From positions 1 to 64,000 of the forward strand of contig CAMUZE010000002.1 of NCBI GenBank assembly GCA_947165135.1: a stretch of 64,000 bases of DNA, given 5' to 3'. Positions 10,253-20,810 of this stretch are shown piece by piece. The position numbers and the translations under genes were made by a program. Within the stretch, counting starts at the first letter, position 1, and the number at the start of each line of letters is the position of its first letter. The notes below the pieces were generated by a model. That model did no database searches, had not been told where the DNA came from, and was given only the letters and a program-made list of their open reading frames with translations. Origin of the DNA: an uncultured Clostridia bacterium. GTDB lineage: Bacteria > Bacillota_I > Bacilli_A > RF39 > UBA660.

Positions 10253-12892
10253 CTATTCTCTGCTATTTTTAAATTGTTTATATGATTCCATTACAAATAA
10301 TATTGGAATTGATACACAAAGTAATATAAACATATGTAATGCTGGGACACTATAAGTTTGTAAAAATTGGGAAAATTGTGGTACCTCCATCACTATTATT
10401 TGAAGTACTATACTCATCACAATTGTAAATAAAATAAATTTGTTTTGTTTAAAGTTTATTTTAAATATACTCTTCTTTTCGCTTCTACAGTTTAATACAT
10501 GTATATTCTGAATAAATACCATAAGTGCAAGTACATAAGCCCTTGCATGGCTAACATCCATTTTTACTTCTGTAATTAATATATTCCATATTACAAATAC
10601 AATAATTCCAATAAATAAACCAGATATTAATATTTGTGATATTAAATTCTTTTCAAATAAGTTTTCATTTGGATCTCTAGGTTTTTCTTTCATAATAGAA
10701 TCTGTTTCTCTTTCAAATGAAAGAGCCATATCTTGAAGACCATCAGTTACTAAATTTAACCATAATAATTGTATAGCCACTAACGGAATTGGCAAATTAA
10801 ATATAATTGATAACACAAAGAATAAAACTTCTGCAAAACCACAAGATAGCAATAATATACTTATCTTCCTAATGTTAGAATAAGCATTTCTTCCTTCTTC
10901 AATTCCAGCAACTATAGAAGTAAAATTATCATCAGTAATAATCATTTTTGCACTTTCTTTAGCGACATCTGTCCCGCTTCCCATCGCAACACCTATATCT
11001 GCTGATTTAATTGCCGGAGCATCATTTACTCCATCCCCGGTTACTGCCACAAATTCACCTTGTCTTTGGAGTGATTCAATTATTCTTAATTTTTGAAGTG
11101 GAGTTACTCTTGCAAATACTTTTTTATCAGAAATAAATCTATCAAACTTTTCTTGATCATCTATGTAGAAATCTAAGTCACTTCCTGTTATTACCTCATC
11201 TTGTGAAGAAACAATATCTAGTTCTTTTGCTATAGCATATGCAGTTAATGCATGATCTCCTGTAATCATTAGGACTTTTATTCCTGCTGTTTCACATTCT
11301 TTGATAGAAGCTTTTACCTCTTTTCTGACAGGATCAATAAACCCAACAAGACCTATAAACGTTAAATCTTTAATATCTCTCTCATCATAGTTTTCCTCAA
11401 GTGACACTTCACCATCGCACACTGCGATTACCCTATAACCACTTGAAGCTAATTTTTCGTTTTGTTTAAGTATTTTTTTAGTATCTATTTTTGTTTTGCC
11501 TTTTCCAGTATACATATATTTACAAAAATCTAAAATAACTTCTGTTGATCCTTTAGCAGTACAATAGTTTTTATTATTTTTTCTATAAAAATATGCACTA
11601 TATTGTTTTTCTGATTCATATGGAATTTCTTCTAATTTCTTATATTTAACATCATTCACTTTTAATTTTCTTGCAAGAGCTAAAAATGCAATATCAATAG
11701 AATCACCAAACTTCTTCCAACCACTTCTATCTTTTTCCAACATTGCTTCATTATTAATATTACCTAATGTTGCAATATATTTTGCATTATCTATATCTGC
11801 ATAATCATATTCAATTATTTTTCCATTATCATTGTATCCATTACCTTCTATTTCAAATGTTTCTCCATCTGCAAGCATTATTATTTTGGCAGTTTGTTCA
11901 TTAACAGTTAATGTACCTGTCTTATCACTCGCAATTACAGTGCAACTTCCCAAACTTTCTACTGAATTTAACTTTTTTACAATAACATTTCTTTTAGACA
12001 TTTTATCTGATGCAATAGTAAGTGCCATCGTAAGAGCTAGGGGTAGTCCTTCAGGCATTGCTGAAACTGACAAAGCAACTACTGACAGAAATATTTCTAA
12101 TAATGAATACTGTTTAAAATACAAAATAATTGCAATTATTAATGAAATAATTATTATAATCAGACTTATTTGTTTAGAAAATTTTTCCATCCTTCTTGTA
12201 AGCGGAGATTTACTTTCCTCTGTTTCAGTGACTTTTTGTGCTATCTTTCCTACCTCAGTATCTATTGAAGTGGCACAAACTACAGCTATTGCTCTACCAG
12301 TAAGTACTGATGTGCCAGCAAATAGCATACATTTCTTTTCACTATCACTAATATTTAACTTTTCATTATTTTTTAAAACAGCAATACTTTCACCAGTAAG
12401 TATACTTTCATCTACTGTTAAATTAGTACAATTAATTATTCTTGCATCTGCTGAAACTTTGCTACCAGGTTCAAGCACAATAATATCTCCAATAACTATT
12501 TTAGATGAATCAACTTCAACTACTTTATTGTCCCTAATTACTTTAACATTCATCTTTATTAATTTTTTTAAAGATTCGGAATTTTTCTCTGCTTTATATT
12601 CTTGTATTGTAGATACTATTGCATCAATAACAATAATTAAAAATATAGCAAAGGCATCTAAATATTCTTTAGCAACAAATGATATTACAGCGGCGAATAA
12701 TAAAACATAAATAATAGGGTCTTTAAATGCATTCAAAAAAATCTGGAAAAGATTCTTTTTCTCTTCTTTAGGAAGTTCATTTAAACCATATTTATTAAGT
12801 CTATGTGAAGACTCTTTTGAAGTAAGACCATTAAGTGAGGTTTTCAGTTCTCTTAATGCTGTCTTGCTATCAAAATATGCATAATTCTTCAT
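10253..12892 (-). CDS. P-type (P2, Ca2+-like) cation-transporting ATPase
   Basis: SDKTGTLT, TGES, GDGVNDAPA, PEGLPLALT motifs. Confidence 0.93.
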   Translation of the reverse strand: MKNYAYFDSKTALRELKTSLNGLTSKESSHRLNKYGLNELPKEEKKNLFQIFLNAFKDPIIYVLLFAAVISFVAKEYLDAFAIFLIIVIDAIVSTIQEYKAEKNSESLKKLIKMNVKVIRDNKVVEVDSSKIVIGDIIVLEPGSKVSADARIINCTNLTVDESILTGESIAVLKNNEKLNISDSEKKCMLFAGTSVLTGRAIAVVCATSIDTEVGKIAQKVTETEESKSPLTRRMEKFSKQISLIIIIISLIIAIILYFKQYSLLEIFLSVVALSVSAMPEGLPLALTMALTIASDKMSKRNVIVKKLNSVESLGSCTVIASDKTGTLTVNEQTAKIIMLADGETFEIEGNGYNDNGKIIEYDYADIDNAKYIATLGNINNEAMLEKDRSGWKKFGDSIDIAFLALARKLKVNDVKYKKLEEIPYESEKQYSAYFYRKNNKNYCTAKGSTEVILDFCKYMYTGKGKTKIDTKKILKQNEKLASSGYRVIAVCDGEVSLEENYDERDIKDLTFIGLVGFIDPVRKEVKASIKECETAGIKVLMITGDHALTAYAIAKELDIVSSQDEVITGSDLDFYIDDQEKFDRFISDKKVFARVTPLQKLRIIESLQRQGEFVAVTGDGVNDAPAIKSADIGVAMGSGTDVAKESAKMIITDDNFTSIVAGIEEGRNAYSNIRKISILLLSCGFAEVLFFVLSIIFNLPIPLVAIQLLWLNLVTDGLQDMALSFERETDSIMKEKPRDPNENLFEKNLISQILISGLFIGIIVFVIWNILITEVKMDVSHARAYVLALMVFIQNIHVLNCRSEKKSIFKINFKQNKFILFTIVMSIVLQIIVMEVPQFSQFLQTYSVPALHMFILLCVSIPILFVMESYKQFKNSRE

Positions 12893-12960
12893 CTTATCAA
12901 CCCCTATATTATATATATAATTATATGGTAAACAATCTTATTTTTCAAGAAAAGAACAAG

Positions 12961-14037
12961 TTAATTACTTGTTCCTAATGTAATATCAAATGTTTTACTT
13001 TCCTTTCCTCTTATTACTTTTACCTTTATTGTATCCCCAGGATTATATTTAAATAAATAATATCTTAACTGGGCAACATTACTTACATCATATTGTCCTA
13101 TTTTTACAATAACATCTCCCATTTCAAGACCAGCTTCATATGATGGCCCAGTATTCTCTACATCATATACAACAACCCCAGATGTAATACTAGAATCCAA
13201 ATATATTCCTCTTCTTAGTAAAGAATATGTTGATGAAATATCACCCATACTTATACCTAAGTAAGCTCTTTTAATTGTTTCGCCTTTTACTATTGTATTA
13301 GCATATTTAACTGCATCTTCAATTGGAATAGCAAATCCTATTCCTTCAATTTGAGATTGAACTAATTTCATCGAATTAATGCCAATAACATCTCCATTAA
13401 CGTTGCAAAGAGGTCCACCACTATTTCCAGGGTTTATCGCAGCATCAGTTTGCATAACATTCATAATCCAATCAGTCGAACTTGAATTAACTGATACTTC
13501 CACCATTCTATCTTTACCACTTAATATTCCTCTTGTAACTGTACCAGAATAATCGGCACTTATTGGAGAGCCAATAGTAAAAACAGTATCACCAACTTTT
13601 GTTTCTTCACTACTTCCTATTTTAGCAACATGTTTTACATATTTTGAATCTATTTGTATAACTGCAATATCTGCATATGGATCACTTCCTATTACAGTTG
13701 CATTTAATGTTTCCCCATCCATTAAAATAACTTTAATTTCTGAAGCTTTTTCAACAACATGATGATTTGTCATAATATATCCATTTTTATCATATATAAA
13801 TCCAGATCCGGTGCCTGCCAATTTATTTTTTTGATAATTTTCTACTACAACTACTGAATCATATACATTTTCAATCCCAGCAGATAACCCGCTATCAGTT
13901 ACAGTTACAGTTTTCTCCACTTTATTAATGGTTTTAATAACAGTGTTGGGATAATAATGAATTAACATATAAAATATTGCAAAACCTGCAGTCATCGACA
14001 AAATAATAGTTATTATATAAACAATTGTTTTTTTCAC
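12961..14037 (-). CDS. HtrA/DegP-like serine protease with PDZ domain
   Basis: TNHHVV, DPYADIAVIQI, INPGNSGGPL triad; PDZ YEAGLEMGDVIVKIG. Confidence 0.93.
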   Translation of the reverse strand: MKKTIVYIITIILSMTAGFAIFYMLIHYYPNTVIKTINKVEKTVTVTDSGLSAGIENVYDSVVVVENYQKNKLAGTGSGFIYDKNGYIMTNHHVVEKASEIKVILMDGETLNATVIGSDPYADIAVIQIDSKYVKHVAKIGSSEETKVGDTVFTIGSPISADYSGTVTRGILSGKDRMVEVSVNSSSTDWIMNVMQTDAAINPGNSGGPLCNVNGDVIGINSMKLVQSQIEGIGFAIPIEDAVKYANTIVKGETIKRAYLGISMGDISSTYSLLRRGIYLDSSITSGVVVYDVENTGPSYEAGLEMGDVIVKIGQYDVSNVAQLRYYLFKYNPGDTIKVKVIRGKESKTFDITLGTSN

Positions 14038-14045
14038 ATTTCCTC

Positions 14046-14975
14046 CTACTCAATATAAGATATTTGCTTATAATTATCTGGAAATCCCATCCTATATAAT
14101 ACTTTTTCTATTTTAATTGATTTTAATTTTGATTCTAACCAATCTATTTCATATATTATTTCATTCATCATCATTTTAAAATCATCAACAGTTAATAATT
14201 CTTTTAATATTATTATTAATGCAAATATATCGTGTTTACCATATATATATTCATCATCAACTTTAGGTATATTTAATAATTCATGATATTTATTATCATC
14301 AATGCCTTTTTGAGTTTCATGATTATATAATATATCCTCATGAGCACATAAATTCCTATAATTAGAAAGAATTGACAAATAATCTTCCAGTTCTTCAGCA
14401 CCTACTTTATAATAACTAGCAATTTCTGCTTTGTCTTCATCTTTTATGATTGTGAATAATTCACTCATCAAACCGAAACTTAATACTTTCACTCCTACCC
14501 ACATAGGAATATACCCATAATTGTTAATATAATGGCTTGTAGCTTGATGCTGATAACCATTTATTCTAATTTGTCTTTTTAGTTTTCTTATTAAATCATT
14601 TATTCTTTTAACATTTTCTTTGCTTCTATCAAAATTATTTATATTTAAATAATCTTTTTCCTTATAACCATACTTTTTACTTAATACATAACTAAAAATA
14701 GATTTATAGTTGTTCTCAACAATTAGTATGTTTTTAAATACAATATTTCTAAAAAATCTGTCAAAAGTAAACAAAGCATACATTTCTTCAAATGTACACC
14801 CTTCAACAAAGTGTTTAGAACCGGTAATCAGAAAAGGAGATCTATATCCATTTAAGAAAAAATAGTTCTCTCTTAAAAGTATTTCACTTGCTTTATCATA
14901 ATCATTTATTACTAGTCCTTTGCTTTTAAGTATCTCAATTTGTTCATCTATTGTTTTAAATACTTTTGCAGCCAC
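14046..14975 (-). CDS. Abi_2 (AbiD/AbiF-like) protein with HEPN RxxxxH motif
   Basis: IDEQIEILKSKGLVINDYDKASEILLRENYFFLNGY and NYRNLCAHEDILYN. Confidence 0.82.
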   Translation of the reverse strand: MAAKVFKTIDEQIEILKSKGLVINDYDKASEILLRENYFFLNGYRSPFLITGSKHFVEGCTFEEMYALFTFDRFFRNIVFKNILIVENNYKSIFSYVLSKKYGYKEKDYLNINNFDRSKENVKRINDLIRKLKRQIRINGYQHQATSHYINNYGYIPMWVGVKVLSFGLMSELFTIIKDEDKAEIASYYKVGAEELEDYLSILSNYRNLCAHEDILYNHETQKGIDDNKYHELLNIPKVDDEYIYGKHDIFALIIILKELLTVDDFKMMMNEIIYEIDWLESKLKSIKIEKVLYRMGFPDNYKQISYIE

Positions 14976-15249
14976 AATCTATTCCCTTCCTATTCTAAAA
15001 GTATTATATCATTATTTATTCTTTTTTTTAAATTATTTTTTATCATTTTACATTATTTTTTGCAATATAGTATTACATGTAAAATATTTACTTATCATAA
15101 TCATATTAAATACATTTAAAATATATCGGATGATTGTCTTTCAAAATAAAAAACATCCAATTTCAACTTAGTTGATTTCAGATGCAATATTAAGAAATTA
15201 CGTTTGACTTGAATAATCACACGTATCCTTTGATTGTATGAGATTTTTC

Positions 15250-16017
15250 TCATTTATGTACGTTATAATATCTTTTACCATTTTTATCAATATACAATGT
15301 TCTTTTCTTTTTAGCATTATATGGCCAATCTTTAACTATATTATCAATAAAACTATCCTCATTAAAAACTATTTCATCTCTATTTAATAGTTCAAGAGGT
15401 TTATTAAGAGCATAAGCCACTCCCAAATCAAATGCACTACCGGTGCTAGTTTGATCATAATAAATATCTATTTTTTCAGACATAGCAATAGCTTCCGAAT
15501 TATCAGTACATATGTTATATCCGCCTAATACATCTTTTTGATTTGTGTGGATATGTGGTGCATATATAGAATAGCCTTGTTCATCTTTTTCTACAACAAA
15601 ATCTTCAATCCATTTTCTTTGCTCCGGTGTAGCATTTCTAACAGGACAAATTAGAAAGATTCTATTATCAACTGGATTATTAGTTATTTTATGTAATCCG
15701 AATCCCATTTGCTTAAAGCCAGCAATTCTTTTATCCATTTCTGTCTTTACATTTGAGTAATCATATGATGGGAAATCATCATTTCCCATTCTACTCCACA
15801 CATATGCCATCATTGAGAATGATTTGTTAGTAGTTTCAAGATTTAAATCTTTTTCATTTAATATTTTAATTTTAGTTCCATTTGCGAATAACATTCCTAA
15901 AATAAATAAACATTTTTTATTATTTGGTTCTAATACTAATTCTACTTCTTTGCAATTATTAATTTTAATAAGTTCTTCATCTATATTTAGATTATCATAT
16001 TTTAAATATCTCAACAT
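15250..16017 (-). CDS. Nucleoside 2-deoxyribosyltransferase-like protein with N-terminal extension
   Basis: FLICPVRNA...YAPHIHTNQ...SEKIDIYYDQTSTGSAFDLGVAYALNKPLELL. Confidence 0.65.
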   Translation of the reverse strand: MLRYLKYDNLNIDEELIKINNCKEVELVLEPNNKKCLFILGMLFANGTKIKILNEKDLNLETTNKSFSMMAYVWSRMGNDDFPSYDYSNVKTEMDKRIAGFKQMGFGLHKITNNPVDNRIFLICPVRNATPEQRKWIEDFVVEKDEQGYSIYAPHIHTNQKDVLGGYNICTDNSEAIAMSEKIDIYYDQTSTGSAFDLGVAYALNKPLELLNRDEIVFNEDSFIDNIVKDWPYNAKKKRTLYIDKNGKRYYNVHK

Positions 16018-16069
16018 AAAAAACCCTCCTATGTAAAATATAATATCATAAAAATATATTTATGCAAAT

Positions 16070-16096
16070 AAAAAACCCAAATAATTGGGTTTTTTA
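16070..16096 (-). terminator. rplM-rpsI operon terminator
   Basis: AAAAAACCCAA-ATAA-TTGGGTTTTTT hairpin. Confidence 0.8.
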
Positions 16097-16098
16097 TA

Positions 16099-16491
16099 TT
16101 ATCTCTTACTGAATTGTGGAGCTCTACGAGCTTTCTTTAATCCGTATTTCTTTCTTTCTTTGATTCTAGCATCACGAGTAATCATACCATTTGTTTTTAA
16201 TGTTGGTCTACTATCAGCATTTGCAAGCATTAATGCTCTTGCAAGTCCTAATCTGATAGCTCCTGTTTGACCAGAAAATCCTCCACCTTTAACGGTGATA
16301 ATTACATCATATTTGTCTTTTGTTTCAGTTAATTCTAAAGGTTGAACTAAATCCATTACTAATGTTTCATAAGGCATATAGTCTTTTATATCTTTACCAT
16401 TAACTGTAATATTTCCTTTACCTTTAACTAAAGTAACTTTAGCAACACTTCTTTTTCTTCTACCTAAAGCAGTATATTTTGCCTCAGCCAT
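16099..16491 (-). CDS. rpsI: 30S ribosomal protein S9
   Basis: [16 protein letters not shown]...[17 protein letters not shown]. Confidence 0.98.
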   Translation of the reverse strand: MAEAKYTALGRRKRSVAKVTLVKGKGNITVNGKDIKDYMPYETLVMDLVQPLELTETKDKYDVIITVKGGGFSGQTGAIRLGLARALMLANADSRPTLKTNGMITRDARIKERKKYGLKKARRAPQFSKR

Positions 16492-16492
16492 A

Positions 16493-16924
16493 TTACTTTA
16501 CCTCCAATCTTTCTGGTTTTTGAGCTTCGTGCTTATGATCACTACCTGCATAAACAAATAATTGTCTAAAGATTTGTCTTCCTAATCTATTTTTTGGAAG
16601 CATACCTTTAATAGCTCTTTCTACCATTTCTACTGGATATTTTTCTACCATAGTTCTAGCAGTTCTTTCTCTAAGACCTCCTGGATATCCACTATGATTA
16701 TAATAAATTTTCTTATCAAGTTTATCTCCTGTTAGATTAACTTTTTCTGCGTTGATAATAATAACATTATCTCCACAAGCAATGTATGGAGTATAAGTTG
16801 GTTTATGTTTTCCTCTTAATACTGATGCGGCTAAAGCAGCAACTTTACCTAAGTTTTTACCTTCAGCATCAATAACATACCACTTATGCTCTACCTCTTC
16901 TTTTTTTAACATAAATGTTTTCAT
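16493..16924 (-). CDS. rplM: 50S ribosomal protein L13
   Basis: [47 protein letters not shown]. Confidence 0.98.
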   Translation of the reverse strand: MKTFMLKKEEVEHKWYVIDAEGKNLGKVAALAASVLRGKHKPTYTPYIACGDNVIIINAEKVNLTGDKLDKKIYYNHSGYPGGLRERTARTMVEKYPVEMVERAIKGMLPKNRLGRQIFRQLFVYAGSDHKHEAQKPERLEVK

Positions 16925-17035
16925 ATTTTTTCCCTTCTTTAATTTTCATGGCTGTTATATTTGCAACTATAACCTCTTCTTTCCCACGGAAGAGTCCACG
17001 TCCATTAAATGTACCGGGAATATTATATAAAAAGT
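16925..17035 (-). ncRNA. Candidate L13 leader (autoregulatory 5' UTR of rplM-rpsI)
   Basis: GC-richer structured leader directly upstream of rplM; GTTATA-GTTGCAAA-TATAAC hairpin and CTCTT/AAGAG pairing. Confidence 0.5.
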
Positions 17036-17147
17036 ATATGAGAAAGTCAAACATTTTTTTACATTTTACGCTTTTTTATATTTCATTAACCTTGACAATA
17101 ACATAAATACTATTATAAAATTATTATGTATACAATATGGAGGGAAA

Positions 17148-18200
17148 ATGAAAAATAAAGGGTTTTTTGTATTTCTGCTTTTTCTGTTTTTAATAGCAGC
17201 AGGCGGAGCAGGATTGGGATATTATTATAATGGTAAAAGAGGCGAAACTTCCAAACCTCCTACGCCAGAAAAAGTTAAAGTTGCATATTTGTATTTTTTA
17301 GAGGATGAGCAGAGAGAAACAATGCCTAAAAATGAAACTACAACTGATGAAGAAGGAAATGTAACAACGGAGAAAAAATATATTTTCTTGAAGTTCTCTT
17401 GTACAAATGATTTAACAGGAGAATTTAATGAGGAAGAATGGAAATTTGTCCCAGCCGAAGAAAAAGATAGTACATGTAGCCTTTATTTCGTTAATTCTAG
17501 CTATAAAGTGGATTTTACTGTTGTTAGTGGTACTGCTAGTGAGAATAATCCAAAAACAATAAATAGAGAAGAAACTGGCGAGTTTGTCATAACTCCAAAT
17601 GAAGGATATGAATTCAAAGAAGCAGTTTGTTCAAACGGAAAAGAATCAACATGGAATGCTAAAACTAACACATTAACTATTAGTGCAATAACAGAAGATT
17701 TAATATGTAAAGTTAATTTTACAGTTAAAACTTTATCAGCAAAATTCACAGTTGTAAACGGAACAGGAAACACAACAGAAACAGCTGAGTATGGTGAAAG
17801 TGTTAATGCCATTGTAGAAGCAAAAGACGGCTATGAAAAGCCAAAAATTGAATGTTCAAATAAACAAACAGCAGTATTTGAAGATAACAAAATTACTATT
17901 GAAAAATTAACAAATAATACTGAATGTAAAATAACATTTACATCAGTACCAGTTGCCAAATATAAATTTACTTTAGAATTACCAGAACATATAAAAAGCG
18001 ATACAGTATCTCAAGAAATTGCAGCAGGTGCAGATGTATCATTCATATTAGAAAGACCAGAGCAATATTCATATAAACTTAATTGTGGTGATGCAATACC
18101 AAAAGATGATGAAATTGATTCATTTAAACGTAAATATACATTTTTGTCAATATCAAAAGATATTACTTGTAAGGTCACTGAAACATTCGAGGGAGAGTAA
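17148..18200 (+). CDS. Membrane-anchored extracellular protein with repeated InlB-like/Cys-pair modules
   Basis: N-terminal TM; repeats FTVVSGTASENNPKTI..., FTVVNGTGNTTETAEYG..., FTLELPEHIK..., each ending with a C...C(K)V pair. Confidence 0.75.
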   Translation: MKNKGFFVFLLFLFLIAAGGAGLGYYYNGKRGETSKPPTPEKVKVAYLYFLEDEQRETMPKNETTTDEEGNVTTEKKYIFLKFSCTNDLTGEFNEEEWKFVPAEEKDSTCSLYFVNSSYKVDFTVVSGTASENNPKTINREETGEFVITPNEGYEFKEAVCSNGKESTWNAKTNTLTISAITEDLICKVNFTVKTLSAKFTVVNGTGNTTETAEYGESVNAIVEAKDGYEKPKIECSNKQTAVFEDNKITIEKLTNNTECKITFTSVPVAKYKFTLELPEHIKSDTVSQEIAAGADVSFILERPEQYSYKLNCGDAIPKDDEIDSFKRKYTFLSISKDITCKVTETFEGE

Positions 18201-18214
18201 TTCTCCTTTTTTTT
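18191..18214 (+). terminator. Terminator
   Basis: GGAGA-GTAAT-TCTCC followed by T8. Confidence 0.75.
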
Positions 18215-18262
18215 ACATTTTTTTAATAATAATGTATAATCTTAAGCAATGAGGAGATTAAT

Positions 18263-19240
18263 ATGAAATGGTCAATAGGAGATATTAAATTTAATAATAA
18301 CATTGTGCTTGCACCTATGGCAGGTGTTTCTAATCCATCATATATTAAAATATGTGAAGAATTAGGACTAGAATATGCAGTAACTGAATTAATTAGTTCA
18401 GAAGCAATTATTAGAAATAATAAAAAAACTTTTGACATGCTAAATGGAATAGAAAAGCTTAATATTCCTATTGCTGTTCAAATATTTGGCTCTTCTCCAG
18501 AAACAATGGCTGAATCAGCTAGAATATTAGTTGAAAAATTTAATGTTAAAGTAATAGATATTAATATGGGATGTCCTGTACCTAAAATAGCTATAAAATC
18601 TCAAGCTGGATCAAGTTTACTTAAAAATATAGATAAAATATATGATTTAGTTAAAAATGTAGTTGATAGTGTAGATGTACCTGTTACAGTTAAAATAAGA
18701 TCAGGATGGGATAAGAATACTATTAATTGTATAGAAGTAGCTAAAACAATTGAAAAAGCTGGAGCTAAAGCCATAACTCTTCATCCACGAACTAGAGAAC
18801 AAGGATATAATGGCTTATCTGACTGGAGTTTAATTAAAAAAGTAAAAAATAATGTATCAATTCCTGTAATTGGAAATGGAGACGTTAAAACAATATATGA
18901 TGCCAAAAAGATGTTATATGAAACAAAATGTGATGCCGTTATGATAGGCAGAGCAACTGTTGGTAATCCATGGTTTATAAATGAGTGTATTGAATATTTA
19001 AAAAATGGTAAGATAGTAGATCATCCAAGCAATAAAGAAAGAGTTGATATGCTTGTTAAACACTACAATTTATTAAAAGAAAATAGTAATGAAAAAAAAG
19101 CAATTTTAGAAATTAAAACTCATGCTATTGCATATTTAAAAAACATACCAAATCTCAAAGATTTAAAAATATCTCTAATTAGTGCTAAAACTGAAAAAGA
19201 TTTCTTTAAAATAATTGATGAAATATACATACGAATTTAG
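18263..19240 (+). CDS. dus: tRNA-dihydrouridine synthase
   Basis: LAPMAGVSNPSY, DINMGCPVPKI, KIRSGWD, VIGNGDV, MIGRATVGNPW. Confidence 0.95.
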   Translation: MKWSIGDIKFNNNIVLAPMAGVSNPSYIKICEELGLEYAVTELISSEAIIRNNKKTFDMLNGIEKLNIPIAVQIFGSSPETMAESARILVEKFNVKVIDINMGCPVPKIAIKSQAGSSLLKNIDKIYDLVKNVVDSVDVPVTVKIRSGWDKNTINCIEVAKTIEKAGAKAITLHPRTREQGYNGLSDWSLIKKVKNNVSIPVIGNGDVKTIYDAKKMLYETKCDAVMIGRATVGNPWFINECIEYLKNGKIVDHPSNKERVDMLVKHYNLLKENSNEKKAILEIKTHAIAYLKNIPNLKDLKISLISAKTEKDFFKIIDEIYIRI

Positions 19241-19331
19241 AAAATCAAATGTGAAAATTGCAAAAAAAGATGTTAAAATATTGTATTAACATTCTTTTTT
19301 ATTATATAATTATCTTAGAGGAGGTTATATA

Positions 19332-20747
19332 ATGAAAAAGACAGGATTATTTAAAATACTAATGTTCATTTTAATGGCAATTGTAGTAATAACTTGGTTT
19401 GTTCCTGCTAGTTATTTTGAAGCAGGAGAATTAGTTGAATATGGCAGTGTATATAGACTTGGCTTTTTTGATTTCTTTCAATTAATTTTTGGATCATTTG
19501 AGTTTAAATATTTTCTTCAAATTGCATTCTTTATCCTATGTGTAGGAGCATTTTATGGTGTTCTTGCTAAAACAGGTAAATATAGAGCATGGATAGAAAA
19601 AATTGCTAATTCATTTAAGGGAATTGAATATGTTTTCTTAATTTGTGTTGCTGTTGTTCTTGCAGCATTGTCATCAGTATTTAGTTATGGACTTTTGTTA
19701 TTTATCTTTATTCCTTTGCTTATTGGTATTATATTATCAATGGGATATGATAAGTTAACTGCTTTCTTAACTACATTTGGTGCAGTATTAATTGGACAAT
19801 TAGGATCAACTGTTGGATACAATATTAATGGTTTACTTAATGATACAATTGGAACTACTTTAATAAGTGGTTTAGTATATAAGTTACTTTTATTATTTAT
19901 TCCACTTGGACTTTTAGTATTTTATATAGTTAAAGCAAAACACTCAAGTACCAAAAAAACAGCTAGTAAGGCAGAAGAAGTATCATGTGGGGAATTATTT
20001 ATTGGCGAAAAGATTGCTAATAAATATTCAGTTGTACCAATTATTATTACTTTTGTATTGCTATTAATTTTCTTAGTATTAGGATGTACAAGTTGGGTTG
20101 AATCATTTGGAGTAACAGCATTTGAAACATTCCATGAAAGTGTTATGGCAGTTAAAATTGGAGAATTTGAAATATTCAAAAATATATTTGGATCAATCAA
20201 TGAATTTGGAAGTTGGTATTATGCTGAAATGTGTGTTCTTCTATTACTTTTATCTCTAATAGTTGGAAAACTATATAGAATAAAATTAAGAGAAATAATT
20301 GAAAACATGTTTAAAGGAGCTGGCAAATTATTGCCAACCGCAGCATTAATCATTATGTGTTATGCTGTGTTATACTTTGCTGGTAACACATTCTTCTATC
20401 CAACATTAGCTAAATATATTTTAGGAGCTACAAGTAAATTTAACTTATTCTTCTCATCAGTTTCTATGATACTGGGTTCTGTAACTCATGTTGATATGGC
20501 ATACCTAGTAGCATATGTAATTCCACAAATTGCTGCTCAAGATGCTAATTCAACAGTAATAATGCTATTATGTCAAGGAATTTATGGTGTTACAATGTTA
20601 ATTGCACCTACGAGCGTATTATTAGTTTTAGGACTTAGTTATTTAGAAATTCCTTATAAAGAATGGATTAAAAAAACTTGGAAATACATATTAATTGTAT
20701 TAGCTGTAGTAGTAATAATTATATTTGCAGCAATGCTAATTAAATAG
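19332..20747 (+). CDS. YfcC-family/basic amino-acid antiporter-like permease
   Basis: Polytopic protein; MKKTGLFKILMFILMAIVVITWFVPASYFEAGE and C-terminal APTSVLLVLGLSYLEIPYKEWIKKTWKY. Confidence 0.75.
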   Translation: MKKTGLFKILMFILMAIVVITWFVPASYFEAGELVEYGSVYRLGFFDFFQLIFGSFEFKYFLQIAFFILCVGAFYGVLAKTGKYRAWIEKIANSFKGIEYVFLICVAVVLAALSSVFSYGLLLFIFIPLLIGIILSMGYDKLTAFLTTFGAVLIGQLGSTVGYNINGLLNDTIGTTLISGLVYKLLLLFIPLGLLVFYIVKAKHSSTKKTASKAEEVSCGELFIGEKIANKYSVVPIIITFVLLLIFLVLGCTSWVESFGVTAFETFHESVMAVKIGEFEIFKNIFGSINEFGSWYYAEMCVLLLLLSLIVGKLYRIKLREIIENMFKGAGKLLPTAALIIMCYAVLYFAGNTFFYPTLAKYILGATSKFNLFFSSVSMILGSVTHVDMAYLVAYVIPQIAAQDANSTVIMLLCQGIYGVTMLIAPTSVLLVLGLSYLEIPYKEWIKKTWKYILIVLAVVVIIIFAAMLIK

Positions 20748-20753
20748 TTAAAG

Positions 20754-20780
20754 AACATCATTAAATTGATGTTTTTTTTA
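20754..20780 (+). terminator. Terminator
   Basis: AACATCA-TTAAAT-TGATGTT plus T-run. Confidence 0.75.
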
Positions 20781-20810
20781 TAATTCTTTTATACTTATGA
20801 TATAATTAAT

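Noticed and set aside
11832-12710. 292-aa plus-strand ORF
   Set aside because: Antisense of the P-type ATPase with hallmark motifs on the minus strand.
14976-15249. Retron-like ncRNA between the Abi_2 and NDT-like genes
   Set aside because: No reverse transcriptase nearby and no strong msr/msd-type inverted repeats.
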